Assembly: GCA_025024175.1 (NCBI GenBank)
Contig: QCXZ01000041.1
Span: 51,827,786-51,891,785, forward strand
Direction: 5' to 3'
DNA length: 64,000 nucleotides
Source of the DNA: Rhyzopertha dominica
Taxonomy: Eukaryota > Arthropoda > Insecta > Coleoptera > Bostrichidae
A model generated the notes under the pieces. It was not told where the DNA came from, did no database searches, and worked only from the letters and a program-made list of their open reading frames with translations. Both the position numbers and the translations under genes were made by a program. Numbering within the stretch: position 1 is the stretch's first letter; every line of letters starts with the position of its first letter. This document shows, piece after piece, positions 12,018 to 22,640 of this stretch.

Positions 12018-12431
12018 TAGTAAGTACTAAGTAAACGACAGATAATTGCCGGATGTATATTAAATAATTTCTTGGGAAAACGGCAAAGATGTTTGCGCTA
12101 AATTAAGAAAGGGGTTTTTTAACTTTGTCTGTCTATATTTCGAGCCTTATTATTATTTATTCAGTGTTGTCATACGGCAGTCTTTAATAGTGTATTCTTT
12201 CCCAAAGTTCTACGTTTTCGTCGTTTATTTTCCTTTTATATTCGGAGTTAACAGTAAGTGTTAAGAAGTTGAATTATAAAAAACGCCTGTTATGTATTTA
12301 ATCTTAGTGTGCTGACGAAGAGCCGATTTTGGCTCGAAATATAGACAGACAAAGTTAAAAAATCCATTTCTTAATTTAGCCCAAACACCCTTGCCGTGTT
12401 CCCAAGAAATTATTTAGTAAGTACTCAGTAA
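12018..12431. repeat. Fold-back insertion 1, nested in hAT, with 17-bp target duplication
   Basis: Arms 12062-12146 and 12331-12417 are inverted copies about 90% identical, separated by a spacer of about 184 bp. The flanks carry TAGTAAGTACTAAGTAA (12018-12034) and TAGTAAGTACTCAGTAA (12415-12431), a 17-bp direct repeat with one mismatch, best read as a target duplication. Between the left duplication and the left arm is a short unpaired extension of about 27 bp. The right arm starts at a small hairpin (GAGCC/GGCTC, 12320-12335) preceded by CTGACGA and followed by GAAA, similar to a hammerhead ribozyme core. No coding capacity. Confidence 0.75.
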
Positions 12432-12661
12432 TATGTAAGCAACAGCAGCTTGCACCTTTAAGTCGCAAAAGCTTTTAGTTATTATTGTAGTTACACGGAT
12501 AAGGTACTTGAAAAGTTCAAGTATTCCAATATTTTTACTCAAGTACTTAAGAATTTATGGTAGTAAACTGTACTTTGAACGTTGTAGAGGATTATACGTA
12601 GTACTTTATACTCGGTACTGGAGTACATTTTTTGTGTACTTAGCCCAGTTCTGAATGTAAT

Positions 12662-13180
12662 CACCATCTAAAACCTATTGGACCAAGAAAACTGAAATTG
12701 ATTGAAAATGTGCGACTGTGCAGCAAATTGGAAAACTTATGTCAAGGTAGCTACTACTAAAGCAACTTCTAATGGGTTTAGTAAGATCGCCCACTCTCCT
12801 CTTTGTGGAGAAATGTTTTCTGACAATGACTACAAGAATTTGGATGATGGTACAGGACTGAGTGTTCAAGAAAAAAATTATTAAGTCGAAAAGAAGGGCG
12901 ATGTGATCATCTTTGTTATCTGACTCGTCTTTCAGAGTTGCTGCCTTCCCAAGCCGGTCAGTTACCTTCAGCCTCTAAAATTGCCCTAGATCGACAAAGT
13001 CCAAAGAAAGGAAGAGACCTTTTACCAAAGCTGAGTTGGAAAACAGCCACATATTCATTTGATTGTAAAAAATTGTCTTCTAGCCCCGATGGGGCACTGC
13101 CACATCTAACAAAGCAGAAGACTAAGATGACGTCCACCTTCCAATAGGAAAATTGGTCAATGGCGATGAAGTATCCCATT
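12662..13180. other. Unassigned stretch with overlapping open frames
   Basis: Short frames occur on both strands (plus 12702-12884 and 12938-13147; minus 12675-12869 and 12958-13179). I recognise no domain in any of them. It could be old transposon sequence. No call. Confidence 0.3.
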
Positions 13181-13690
13181 TCTGATGTATAAATAATCCC
13201 CGAGCATCATCACACGATCAGGGAAACCGCAATTCCGGCATTCCCCATAAACAAGCGGTTCGATTAGCAGTACATTGTAGGCCCTCGATGCGGAAATCTC
13301 TCACGGGCCCGGAGGCTAGCCAAGGCTGCGTCAAATTAATATTTTCGAATGGCCGCGGTCGCCCGCGGTCCGTACCTGTTAGCCCCATAAACAATAGTCG
13401 CGCTTCGCAGCGTGAAAGTGGCACGACTTTAATGGATGCACTAAATCAAACCGCGTATAATGTTCAACGGTTGTATTGTTGCAATCGGCGACGAGAGACC
13501 GGCGAACGCAACTCCTGAAAATTCGGCCCCGGGTAACGAGATGATTGGCCCGATAGCGATTCGAGATGAATTATTGACGACGGACGGGACGCGAATTAGG
13601 CGAATCGGGGACGAAATTTAATTTTGTAATGATGATGGGCTGCGAGCTTCTTCCGACGGAGCTTACCCATAACGCTCTTCGGATTACGGT
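13181..13690. promoter_or_regulatory. GC-rich island, candidate regulatory DNA
   Basis: Repeat-free CpG-rich island with Sox-type (AACAATAG near 13390), posterior-Hox/Caudal-type (CCATAAAC, present twice, near 13246 and 13384) and TTTAATGG words. Open frames on both strands here are composition artefacts. Function is inferred only from motif content and similarity to the other islands. Confidence 0.33.
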
Positions 13691-14120
13691 CGCTGAACCT
13701 ATTTGTTCTATAACATAAAGAATGGAAAGGAGCCAAAGCGAAAAAGCCCAAATCAGACCATCCGTTCCTTTTTAGTAGTGGAAATCCTTCAAGTAATATC
13801 CTGTCAAGAAAATTTTAGTAGAAGAGCAGCCCAAACCATAACTGCAATCAAGATTATCATTAATAGAATTTCATGCCATTGGTTTAACAAAGACTGGCTG
13901 CAGAAACAGTATTTTAATTGTAGGAACGTAAGCTTTCGCCTAACTTCGAATTTAAAACTGGTAGATAGATGGTAGATTGAAATTTTATGAATAAAATGAA
14001 GAAGCTTTATGCATTTGGCCCACATTTTTTATTAGTATTTAAAGAGATGATAACTTTTAGTCTAACAAAAGGAATTTGTAGCCCGAAAATAAACATCTTT
14101 GTGTTGATAAGAATCCGTTA
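13691..14120. other. AT-rich stretch, nothing recognised
   Basis: Two overlapping opposite-strand frames (13703-13975 plus, 13804-14025 minus) without recognisable content. Confidence 0.4.
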
Positions 14121-14700
14121 CACTCTTTGTTAGTTCAGATATCTGGCCGCATCATCAATCGTCGATTGCGGCGCGATCTCGCTAATAATGCAAGCAGGCC
14201 GGGGACATCTCGTTCGAGTGCCGCTTAAAACAATTAAACTTTCTACGTCGGACAGTTGATTGTCCTTTAATGCGGCCTTGGTTCAACCGGTCCTCGCGGA
14301 TCCGCGTATTGTCATGTAAATTCACACGGATTTCACTCCTTAAGGATGCAGGAGACGATGTCCGAGACACAAAGCATGTAAAAAAGACGGGGGGCTTTAT
14401 TCCGTTTAATACAATAAACGTCCCCGGCTACAAAGCCGCGCGTTCTTTGGATATCAGACAATGGGAACCATTGAGGGTGAGGTGCATTGGTATGTTCAGT
14501 GGCCCAACAAACAATGCACGTGTACCGTGCTGTAAGCAACAATGGTCCCGAAAGCCTTTTGCTGCGACAATACAAGTGAAACCTAATTATTGTCAATCGC
14601 TTGCCCTTTTTTAGATGTGCAGAGGAGGAAGTGCAGCAAACCCACGCGGAGCAAAGCGCGGCTCTTTATTAAGACGTGAGGTGCTGTTTAGATGCCTGCT
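14121..14700. promoter_or_regulatory. GC-rich island with clustered Sox-type ACAAT sites
   Basis: The island contains a 13-bp palindrome CAATCGTCGATTG (14156-14168) and homeodomain-type words. Between 14411 and 14593 it has seven or eight ACAAT/ATTGT cores in both orientations, near 14411, 14458, 14469, 14486, 14511, 14539, 14567 and 14589. A CACGTG E-box lies near 14517. A homotypic cluster of this density suggests a Sox-responsive enhancer. The 114-codon frame at 14270-14614 is not convincing as coding. Confidence 0.38.
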
Positions 14701-14834
14701 GGAGAAACATGCATGTTTCCGGATGTTTTTTACAATTTTTGTTGTAGCGCATTGTCTAGCTTTACAATACAACTGCTTTCAGTAAATAGTTGTACGTTCA
14801 AGTAGGTACAAATCCATTAGGGGATGTATCTATA

Positions 14835-17127
14835 CAGGGTGATTTTTTGAAAACTTCACACCTTAAATAACTTTAAATATAGCAAAAATTTAAAAATTTG
14901 CAAAAACAGGTAAACTTTTGTTTGCAGGGGGACAACTTTTGAGATAAGTTTTTAATGGATAGCGCTTACTCTCTGAGCAGGGTAGACACCACTTTAAAAA
15001 TTTTAAATGGAACTATCCATCTTGTGATACATCATTTGAAAGCTTATTTCACAAAGAGTCTGGCCATGTAATTAGTTTTACCACGTTTAACTTATTGACG
15101 GGGTAATAGATTAATAGGGCCTACGAAACAGGTTGCTTATTAAATTGAATATTTTGGACTCTTCTTAACAAAATGTATTTTATTTTAGAGCGGAAATAAA
15201 ATTTGTCCTTACGAGAACCCAAAATTTAAACAAACAACTTGTAAAAAATATGACACTTGAAAAAACTCCCAGAATACTGAAAATTTTCTTTTAACATTAT
15301 TACTAACATTAAAGTATTTATCATGTAATTTTTTAGAAAGCCCATGTCCACGAAAAAGAAAAATTATTTATTTGTAACTCCAAAAACAGTGTGAATAAAA
15401 CCATAGAAATTCAAACCTTACAATAGATTCTCAAAATGTGCACCACCTCTTTCCATACAATAATACAGATGGTTCTCGAACTCCTGCTGCACTTTTCGGA
15501 AAGTTTCAGGTGGAATCCTCCTGCACTCGTTAATAATTCTTTCTCGCAGATCGTCCAGGCTAGTAGGTTGTGTTTTGTAAACCACAGATTTTAAATGACC
15601 CCATAGAAAGAAATCTAAAGCAGTCAAATCGGGTGATCGTGGCGGCCATTCAATTGTTCCACGCCTACCAATCCAGTGAAGAGGAAATCTATGATTTAAC
15701 CAATTTCGCACATTAATGGCGTAATGCGGTGGGGCTCCATCATGTTGGTAAAACAATTCGTATTCATCCAACATTGGATTTCCTTCAGGGTCACGTTGGT
15801 TTTCTAATTGCTCTGTGATTAAAGGATCAATAACGTTATCAAGTAATTCTAAATACATTCCCCCATTTAGCGTCCCATCAATGAAAATTGGACCTACAAT
15901 TGCGTTGTCAAGTATTCCAGCCCAGACGTTCAGCTTCTGAGGAACTTGTGTATGACGTTCTCGAAAAATATAAGGATCTTCGTCACTCCAGTACCTGACA
16001 TTTTGTTTATTTACAGAGGGGTTCAAAAAAATATGCTTTCATCACTGAAGCAGATATTTTTTATTAGATTTGGATTTACTATAATCTTTTCTGTCATAAT
16101 TTCGCAAAATTGCAGTCTTCTATCGAAGTCATCTTCGCCGAGTTCCTGGAGAGTTTTCATCTTATAGGGATGGAATTTGAGCAGTTTTGTAACTTTCCTT
16201 ACAGATGAATAANAAAGTCCAGTGGCTGTAGAAATGTTACGCAAAGANCTAGTTGGATCCATTGCAANATGGCCAAGTACTTCAAGTTGGGCCATTTCAT
16301 CAACGACCCTATTCCCTGCCCTTTTTTGTTTAATACAGATCCAGTGTCTTGAAATTTCTGCACGAGATCGAGAATGTACCTAGCGTCAACATTTTTATTG
16401 GGGTGCCGTTCGTTAAACACCCTTGCTGACGCACGAGCACAGCTATGCTCAGCACCGTAAATAAAAATTATTTCTACCCTTTCGGCAGTTGAATAAACCA
16501 GTATCACTTGGACCTCACTTTAAAATTTCACGCGATTTATAAAAAGGAAAGTGAACAAAAATATGGTCGTGCCAAAGAAGTAGCCAAAAAGTTGAAACAA
16601 AAAATTGGAAACACAAGTAGATAATTATTTAGCCAATTCAGTATAAACTGTCGAGTTGCAATATCAAGTAATGTCGAAAGAAAATTTTAAGTATTTTTGG
16701 CATTTTGCTTAGGTGTAACAATTATTTTTTAACAAGTTTTTTTAGGCTTAAGTAAGGACAATTTTTATTGTAACTGCAAGACAATAAATTTTGTTAAAGA
16801 AAGTCCAAAATATTCCATTTTATAAGCCACTTGCTACAATGCACTTTTTAACCCACTACCCCGTCAATGGGTAAAAAATAGTAAAACTAATTAGATGGCA
16901 AGACTCCTTGTGTAATAAGCTTTTAAATGATGTATCGTAAGATGGGTAGTTTCATTTAAAATTTTTGAAGGGGTAGCTACCTCGCTAAGAGGGTAAGCGC
17001 TATCCATTAAAAACTTATCTCAAAAGTTGTCCCCCTGCAAACAAAAGTTTACCTGTTTTTGCAAAATTTTAAATTTTTCCTCTATTTAAAGTCATTTAAG
17101 GTGTGAAGTTTTCAAAAAATCACCCTG
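14835..17127 (-). mobile_element. DD41D mariner-type transposon with very long TIRs
   Basis: A 2293-bp element flanked by TA dinucleotides (14833-14834 and 17128-17129), the target duplication expected for Tc1/mariner. The ends are CAGGGTGATTTTTTG and its complement. Inverted homology extends from 14835 to about 15212 and from 16753 to 17127, some 375 bp per arm, and about 94% over the outer 75 bp. Between them the minus strand carries one transposase gene. Such long TIRs are unusual for this superfamily, where 20-40 bp is common. The close match of the arms, exact termini and few coding lesions suggest a fairly recent insertion. Confidence 0.92.
15418..16507 (-). pseudogene. DD41D transposase gene, broken by two frameshifts
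   Basis: Three successive minus-strand frames cover a full-length mariner-type transposase of roughly 370 residues. The N-terminal frame (16507-16290) has the first helix-turn-helix (STAERVEIIFIYG). The middle frame (16295-16023) has the second helix-turn-helix and the first catalytic Asp (ICFSDES). The C-terminal frame (16026-15418) has the second Asp (YQHDGAPPHY) and the third (SPDLTALDFFLWG). There are 41 residues between the second and third Asp, which defines the DD41D (rosa/Visitor-like) group. All three catalytic residues are present. The frames break at a T run near 16027-16033, where one base appears missing, and again near 16300. Three N bases lie in the middle frame, so sequencing error could explain part of this. 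Confidence 0.9.
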
Positions 17128-17129
17128 TA

Positions 17130-17845
17130 TATGAGATCTGAATTGGTACTAATAGCAAGCAAAAGCTTGCGCCTCTAGTGCTACAACTAGTGGCCAAAAC
17201 AACAATTAAATTCTTCATGAGACAGCATCAGCTCAATTTGATGTAGCTAAAGCATTTGGTAAAGTCTATCTTAAAGTGGAACTTAGACCATCTGCTTGTA
17301 TCTGGTAAATCGAAACATATTTGATTATTAGAATTCTTATCTGTCGCTCTAGAACATGAAAAAGGGGTCGAAGACAGTTGTAAATCACCCTTAATTACAT
17401 TTCTTCCAAAGCTTTAATATCAGCTCCAACAATTGAAAAATACACTAGGTCCAAACGGAGAAATCTAGGAAAAACAGAAGCCATCAACTAGTTAGTTAGT
17501 TAGATGGGCCCTTCCACGGCAAGATGGCCACCTATCTAATAACTGACCTCAAAACGGTTTTATCTGTGAAATTGTTTGAAGATGGCATAGAACAGGCGCG
17601 AAAATCACACGATAAAATGTGGTTGTGTTTATACGTTTGTCGGAAGCCAACATTTAGTATCGTATTTTCTAAATGCTAGCTAAAGTATATGTTTAGCATC
17701 ATCATCATTATAACATCGTAAATAACTGGACAGAAGTTATAAACTCATTTGATTTTTTTGTTAAATATGTTCTGTAGATGTCACTACCAGCTTTTATTCA
17801 TTTGATGACAATTATAAAACTTTATTCACTTAAATAAACCTTTAC
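17130..17845. other. AT-rich stretch between two mariner-type elements
   Basis: Nothing recognised. The missing left terminus of the next element should lie here or have been deleted. Confidence 0.4.
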
Positions 17846-17846
17846 T

Positions 17847-19153
17847 CCAGTTCTTTCAAATTTCGTGTTTTACATTACAGAAGGTGCTCGAAATGTTCCC
17901 CTTTTGCTTTCTGACAGTACTGCTGCCTTGTTCGTAGCATACTCGGAGGTAAGTTCTGAATATCTGCCCTGATTCGTCCTTTTAAATCTTCTGCATTATA
18001 GTGGCCGATCAGTATAAACACGATTTTTCAGATAGCCCCACAGGAAAAAATTAAGCGGCTGGGCATTCTATCGCTCCGCGCCTACCAATCCATCTGTCTG
18101 GAAATATAGCATTGAGCATTCAAATTAGGGAACAGGCGAATAAGCTCTGATATATTGTGTTCGCGAAAGAGCTGCAAATACTGGACCGCATTCAAATTCT
18201 CATCGACGAAAAAAGGCCCAATAATGTGCTCGCCGATAATACCACACCAGGCACTCACTTTCTGAGGATGTTGTGTGTGGACTTATTCCATCCAATGTGG
18301 GTTTGTGTCCGACCTATATCTGCAATTATGTCTCTTCACATTACCATTGAGACAAAAAGTCGCTCCATCAGAAAACATAATCCAATTTAAAATGTTTCTG
18401 TCTTCATCTATCATGTCCATAGCAGTTTCGCAAAATTCTATCCTACGATCGAAATCATCTTCGCCCAATTCTTGTAATAAGTGAATTTTGTATGGATGAA
18501 ACTTCTCTTTAAAAAAGCAGTGAGATTGAGAGCACCCTGTTGTACGGAACACTTGGGATTCTCTTGCACATCTAAACGGACATTCAACCAACTTTTCTCA
18601 CTCGTAGCAACCTTTGGACGTTTTGGTGATTTTTAACACCGCCGGTTTCATCAAAACGTTGCATTGTTTTAATAACTGTTGATCTGGCAAGTGATTCACG
18701 ATCTTCATGAATTGTATTGTATGGAGTGCAACTACTTCCGAATAACTTCGCCTTCTATCTCCATAACCAACCATCATCAAAATGTCGATGCGATCATGTT
18801 CAGTTAACTGAGGCATTGCGATTACAAATAACAAAATGAATGAAAATTGTCAAGAGGATAATGGAGACACCTGGAGCTTCTGTTCTTACTTTGCAATAGC
18901 GACCATGGCAAGATATAAATTACTTATCACACTTCTCAACTCAGAACCAATAAATTGTACAAGAGTGATACATTTTTGAAATCATGATGTGCCTTTTGAC
19001 CCCCTTCCCATTAAAAAATGCAACTTGCGCCCATATTTCGGAAACGAAAGCTGATACGGAGTTGAAAATATTCCAGGAAATGCATTTCAATTATCAAATC
19101 GGTCGAACAGAACCTGAAAGATCCTACTTGTTCCACACATTGTAGCTACCCTG
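17847..19153 (-). mobile_element. DD41D mariner-type element, left end missing
   Basis: The minus-strand transposase starts near 18816 (MPQLTEHDRIDILMMVGYG, first helix-turn-helix). It continues through FHPYKIHLLQELGEDDFDRR and MFSDGATFCLNGNVKRHN (first catalytic Asp), and ends near 17880 with KAKGEHFEHLL. The second catalytic segment (HDGAP) is deleted, and the third Asp is replaced by Asn (QPLNFFLWGYLKN), so the enzyme is dead. The right end TAGCTACCCTG followed by TA at 19154-19155 is a plausible terminus. No matching left end is visible. Several stops and frameshifts are present. Confidence 0.82.
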
Positions 19154-19155
19154 TA

Positions 19156-19940
19156 TATGAGGTATATCAGAATTCTAATATAACACCGAAGTTTGTTGTT
19201 TGTTATAGATGTGCGTAGAACGATTTAAGGCTCTGTTCTATATTCTAGAAAACGAAAAAAGAGATTAGTGCAACCTATTCGCGTGCAACGGAACCCAGGC
19301 ATCCCAAACCCGCATCTCCCTGCAATTCCACGGAGTTGTCCGACTTCATCCCGTAATAATTAACCGGGCGACATCCCCGCGGGATAAAATACGCCTTGTG
19401 CGTGAACGGGGTCCACACCGCGTCCGATAAATAACGTTGCGCACACGGTAGACGTTACAGATGTAGAGCTGAACTAATTTGAATATAACAAGTGTCGTAG
19501 GCGCCCGCTTAGTTATGCCCGTGTCCGTGCGTCTTGTAAGTGGCGCTGCGGCTCAATAAACAACGTGGGGTTTGATGAATGCCCCATCCCCGGTCCGGGG
19601 TAACGCGTTTGTCTCTCGCCGAGAGGGTACACACCGCTCCGTTCGGAAGATCATCAATTACCAGCGGGACCACCGATACACGACACGGGGTATCGATCCG
19701 GGAGCGAGAAACGGGAGCCGGAACAAATGGCCGAGGAGAGGACGTAAATTGCAACCCGACCTCGAATTCGCCAGAAGAATCGCTCATACTGAAGCCCCGG
19801 ACGATCTTGATTAGTAATGAGGCTGATCGTCATTGTCCACCGTCGGAGGAAGAGTCGGCAATCAATGCGATTGTTGTGGCAGCGGGAAAAATTATAACGA
19901 CCCAAAAACAGCATCAGATTCTAAAAGATTGGGTCCATTA
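19156..19940. promoter_or_regulatory. GC-rich island, candidate regulatory DNA
   Basis: From about 19260 to 19900 the sequence is GC- and CpG-rich and repeat-free, with TAATAATTAAC (19357) and CGATAAATAACG words. Overlapping open frames on both strands (up to 120 codons) share the same block, which argues for composition rather than coding. Confidence 0.3.
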
Positions 19941-20205
19941 GACCTCAAGATTGACAAATAATGTTTCTCCAGAAAGGGAACGAGCATATTCAACACGATT
20001 TAGGCACTTAACTATTTGGGGACTCATACTGTTTAGGAATCCCAGCGAAGACTTGCGCTCTTGCACGTCAAAGTATCACAATTGTGCATTTTTTGCTTTA
20101 ATTTGATGCAAGTATCGACAAATCGTTAGAAAGTGACATCTCATTCATTCAATTTTAACGCTCAAAATAGCCTGATAAAAATGTTCACTGACTTTACGAA
20201 GTATA
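19941..20205. other. Unassigned, AT-rich
   Basis: No features recognised. Confidence 0.4.
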
Positions 20206-20209
20206 CCTA

Positions 20210-20420
20210 GTGTAGTTCATTCATTGCCTTTTATCTAGTAAGTAACTTTAATTTTTAAACGACCCCACAAGAAGTCCAATGGAATCAAATTTTTGGAATC
20301 TCCAAAGTCACTTGATAGAGCCACTTCTTCCATTTCACAACATCAAGGAACATTTCATTCAAAAACCTGCGTCACGAGCAACGCATAGTGTTAAGAAGCT
20401 CCATATTGATCAATTCTTAA
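20210..20420 (-). pseudogene. Decayed DD41D transposase C-terminal remnant
   Basis: In the minus strand, YGAS, a stop, then HYALLVTQVFE corresponds to the HDGAPPHYAL...VR segment of mariner-type transposases. The sequence NLIPLDFLWGRLK near 20256-20300 corresponds to the SPDLTPLDFFLWG segment. The second catalytic Asp has become Tyr; the third is kept. Stops and frameshifts are many. It sits between two larger copies in the same orientation. Confidence 0.6.
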
Positions 20421-20424
20421 CTAA

Positions 20425-21117
20425 TTTGTAATGTAATAATCAGCAATTTCTATAATTTCGGTCAATATTGGTTCAACATAATTATTTGACAAGTGCAGCT
20501 ACATTACGCAGTTATCTTGTCAAGTAGAAAAGAAGTATTACAATAGGATCCCAAACTAACTTCCTGCCATACAGGATTTTCAGTGTATCCCAAGAAATAT
20601 ATATGTCGTACTTGAAAACTGCACGCTAGTGTGAGGGGTGCTAATAATCGGTCTACATTTTGCGACCAAAATGGGGCAGAAATGTACTTAACTTTCTTTT
20701 AGTTCAACTCCTGCATCTTCAAATAATAAAAGCCATTTTGAAAAGCACTGAAAAGCAACTGTATGGCGTACCTTATTACATTATAGAAATGCAGCTAAAA
20801 TACCTACATCCGATACTAATAAGCCTATTATCATATGTTTAGTGTTTTGAATTGTTTATTGTAAGTATCTGTAGTCCCATTCCATTTATAGCACAACATA
20901 GTCAAGTAAATAGCTTTATGCTACCCAATTATTTATTTCTGTCGCTTATACGAAATTAAAAAGGCAACTCAAAATACATTTGTAGAAAATATAAAATGTA
21001 GAGAGCTGTACAAATTCGTAAATTTTGACACAAACTTCAATCATTCGCTTTAAGTAAATTCGGTATTGTAAATCAAATTTTATTATTGAAAAATGTCTAT
21101 TCAATAACATTGATGTA
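20425..21117. other. AT-rich stretch, nothing recognised
   Basis: Short plus-strand frame at 20660-20842 without recognisable content. The missing left end of the following mariner-type element may lie here. Confidence 0.4.
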
Positions 21118-22262
21118 ATAAATGCTCAAAATGTCGCCCTCTACTGTTTTCACAAGCTTGAATTCATGCCCAAAACGATCTTTTAACATGCATTAACATT
21201 TCTGGAGTGATGGATCTACATGCATCACGTATTTTATTTTTTAAATATTCTACACTTTCAATTGGTGTTTGGTATACTTGCTCCTTTACCATTCCCCACA
21301 GAATAAAAATCCAAAGGAGTAAGGTCCGGGCTTCTCGGTGGGCAATGATTAATTGAACCTCTTCCTATCCATCGGTTAGGCAAAACCAAATCAAGATGAT
21401 TTCGTACTATTCTATGACAATGCGCAGGTGCCCCATCTTGCTGGAACCATAGATCCTGTCTTACTTGTGAATTTAGATTTTGCAGAAGTACCGGTGAAAT
21501 GTTTAAAAAAATTAGATAAGTATTGCCGTTTAAACTATCGCAAAAAAAAGGCCCAACAATTTGATTCCCCAATATTCCGCACCAGACATTCGTCGAGTAG
21601 ATAGTTTGAAAATGTCCTTCTCGAATCCAACGTGGATTTTCTTGCGCATAATAATGCATGTTATGTTTGTTAACTCTACCATTATTAGAAAATCTTGCTT
21701 CATCTGAGAAACAAATGTTGTCATAAAATCTCACATTCAAATTTTGGTTTTCCGAAAAAAGTTACCAAAAGTCAGTCTTTTAGGATAATCTGTCACCTTT
21801 AAGGCCTGAACCAATTGCAAGTGATACGGATGAAATTGATTGCCTTTAATTATGCGGTGTTCTGAAGACAAACTAATACCGGTTGCTCTTGAGACTACCT
21901 TTTGACTAATATGAGGATTTTCGTCAATCACTTCCGATACTCTAATATAAAAAGAAGAATTAAAAGCGGGCAATTTTTTACAGAAGAAGTGAACAGAGTC
22001 AAAAGAAATTGCTGCGTTTGTAGTTGTGGTTTTTCTATAATGTTCCAAAAGAAATGCAGATCATCTAATAGTGAGATTAAGGAAAACAATGATTCTATCA
22101 TTTTCAATTTCACATGTGAAATGCATTGAAGAACGTAAAGGATTAAGCTTTTTACTGGAATAACCAACAAGACAAATTGTATAATCAAGATATCCGTACT
22201 AAAATGGTAATGACTATATTTTCTAGTTTGATCGTGAAAGTTTCTGATGAAACCCCACCCTG
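21118..22262 (-). mobile_element. DD41D mariner-type element with complete catalytic triad
   Basis: Minus-strand transposase. The N-terminal frame (22048-21737) has the second helix-turn-helix region (SEVIDENPHISQKVVSRATG, then FHPYHLQLVQAL). The next frame (21740-21258) carries the first Asp (NICFSDEARF), second Asp (FQQDGAPAHC) and third Asp (SPDLTPLDFY). Forty-one residues separate the second and third Asp. The tail continues in another frame (KEQVYQTPIESVEYLKNKI) to SRGRHFEHL near 21121, with one stop. A CCACCCTGTA end near 22256-22264 is a possible right terminus. No matching left end was found. At least two frameshifts and one stop make it non-functional as read. Confidence 0.82.
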
Positions 22263-22478
22263 TAGCCAAACCCGACAGTTGAAATTCAAATTCATAATAA
22301 AACTGAAATAAATTTTGCTGAATCACAATTTCCGTTAGTGAATAGGTTCAAGCAATATTGGTTGGTGTTGGTTAAAAATTGTCATTCCCTGAAGCAATTG
22401 GAAATGTACTAAAATTGATGGTATACCTACACGAAAAGTGGATGTTTGAAATCGTGCGCACTATCTATTTTATTATGA

Positions 22479-22640
22479 TCGTATTTTTGTTTTCAGTTGC
22501 GTGGGAAAGCTCTTGATTATTTAATCTACCAGGTGAGATGGCGGAAAGCCTATCAAGCGCTTATGGATCATCCACATAAAGAATACATTCTTATGGTGCG
22601 CAGGTTCTATTTTACTACTTTTTTATGACCGCTTTCTCAA
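22479..22640 (+). other. Possible small exon (36 bp) with flanking splice signals
   Basis: A T-rich tract ending TTTTTGTTTTCAG (to 22496) is followed after 36 bp by CAG and GTGAGA (donor at 22533). The 36 bp are open in one phase only and encode LRGKALDYLIYQ. That frame also stays open past the donor for about 30 codons (VRWRKAYQALMDHP, and on to MVRRFYF). I recognise no family. It could be a host micro-exon inside a large intron, or chance. Confidence 0.25.

Larger units (their letters stand above)
11241..12653 (+). mobile_element. hAT-superfamily DNA transposon, defective
   Basis: The element is bounded by imperfect 11-bp terminal inverted repeats (CAGAGCTGGGC at the left, CAGAACTGGGC read inward at the right). 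It is flanked by a perfect 8-bp target duplication AATGTAAT (11233-11240 and 12654-12661), the size expected for hAT. Both ends carry many GTACTTG-type words, like the subterminal transposase-binding repeats of hAT elements. Inside, the plus strand keeps only the end of the transposase. About 380 bp of the length is a nested fold-back insertion (12035-12414). Confidence 0.88.

Noticed and set aside
12312..12340. Fully formed hammerhead ribozyme in fold-back 1
   Set aside because: The CTGACGA, stem and GAAA parts are present, but no cleavage triplet with a short stem III follows, so only a hammerhead-like core is claimed.
14270..14614. 114-codon plus-strand frame as a gene
   Set aside because: Both strands are open in the same GC-rich block; sequence content fits a regulatory island better.
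19509..19941. Several frames up to 120 codons
   Set aside because: Four overlapping frames on both strands, none with a domain; a composition effect.
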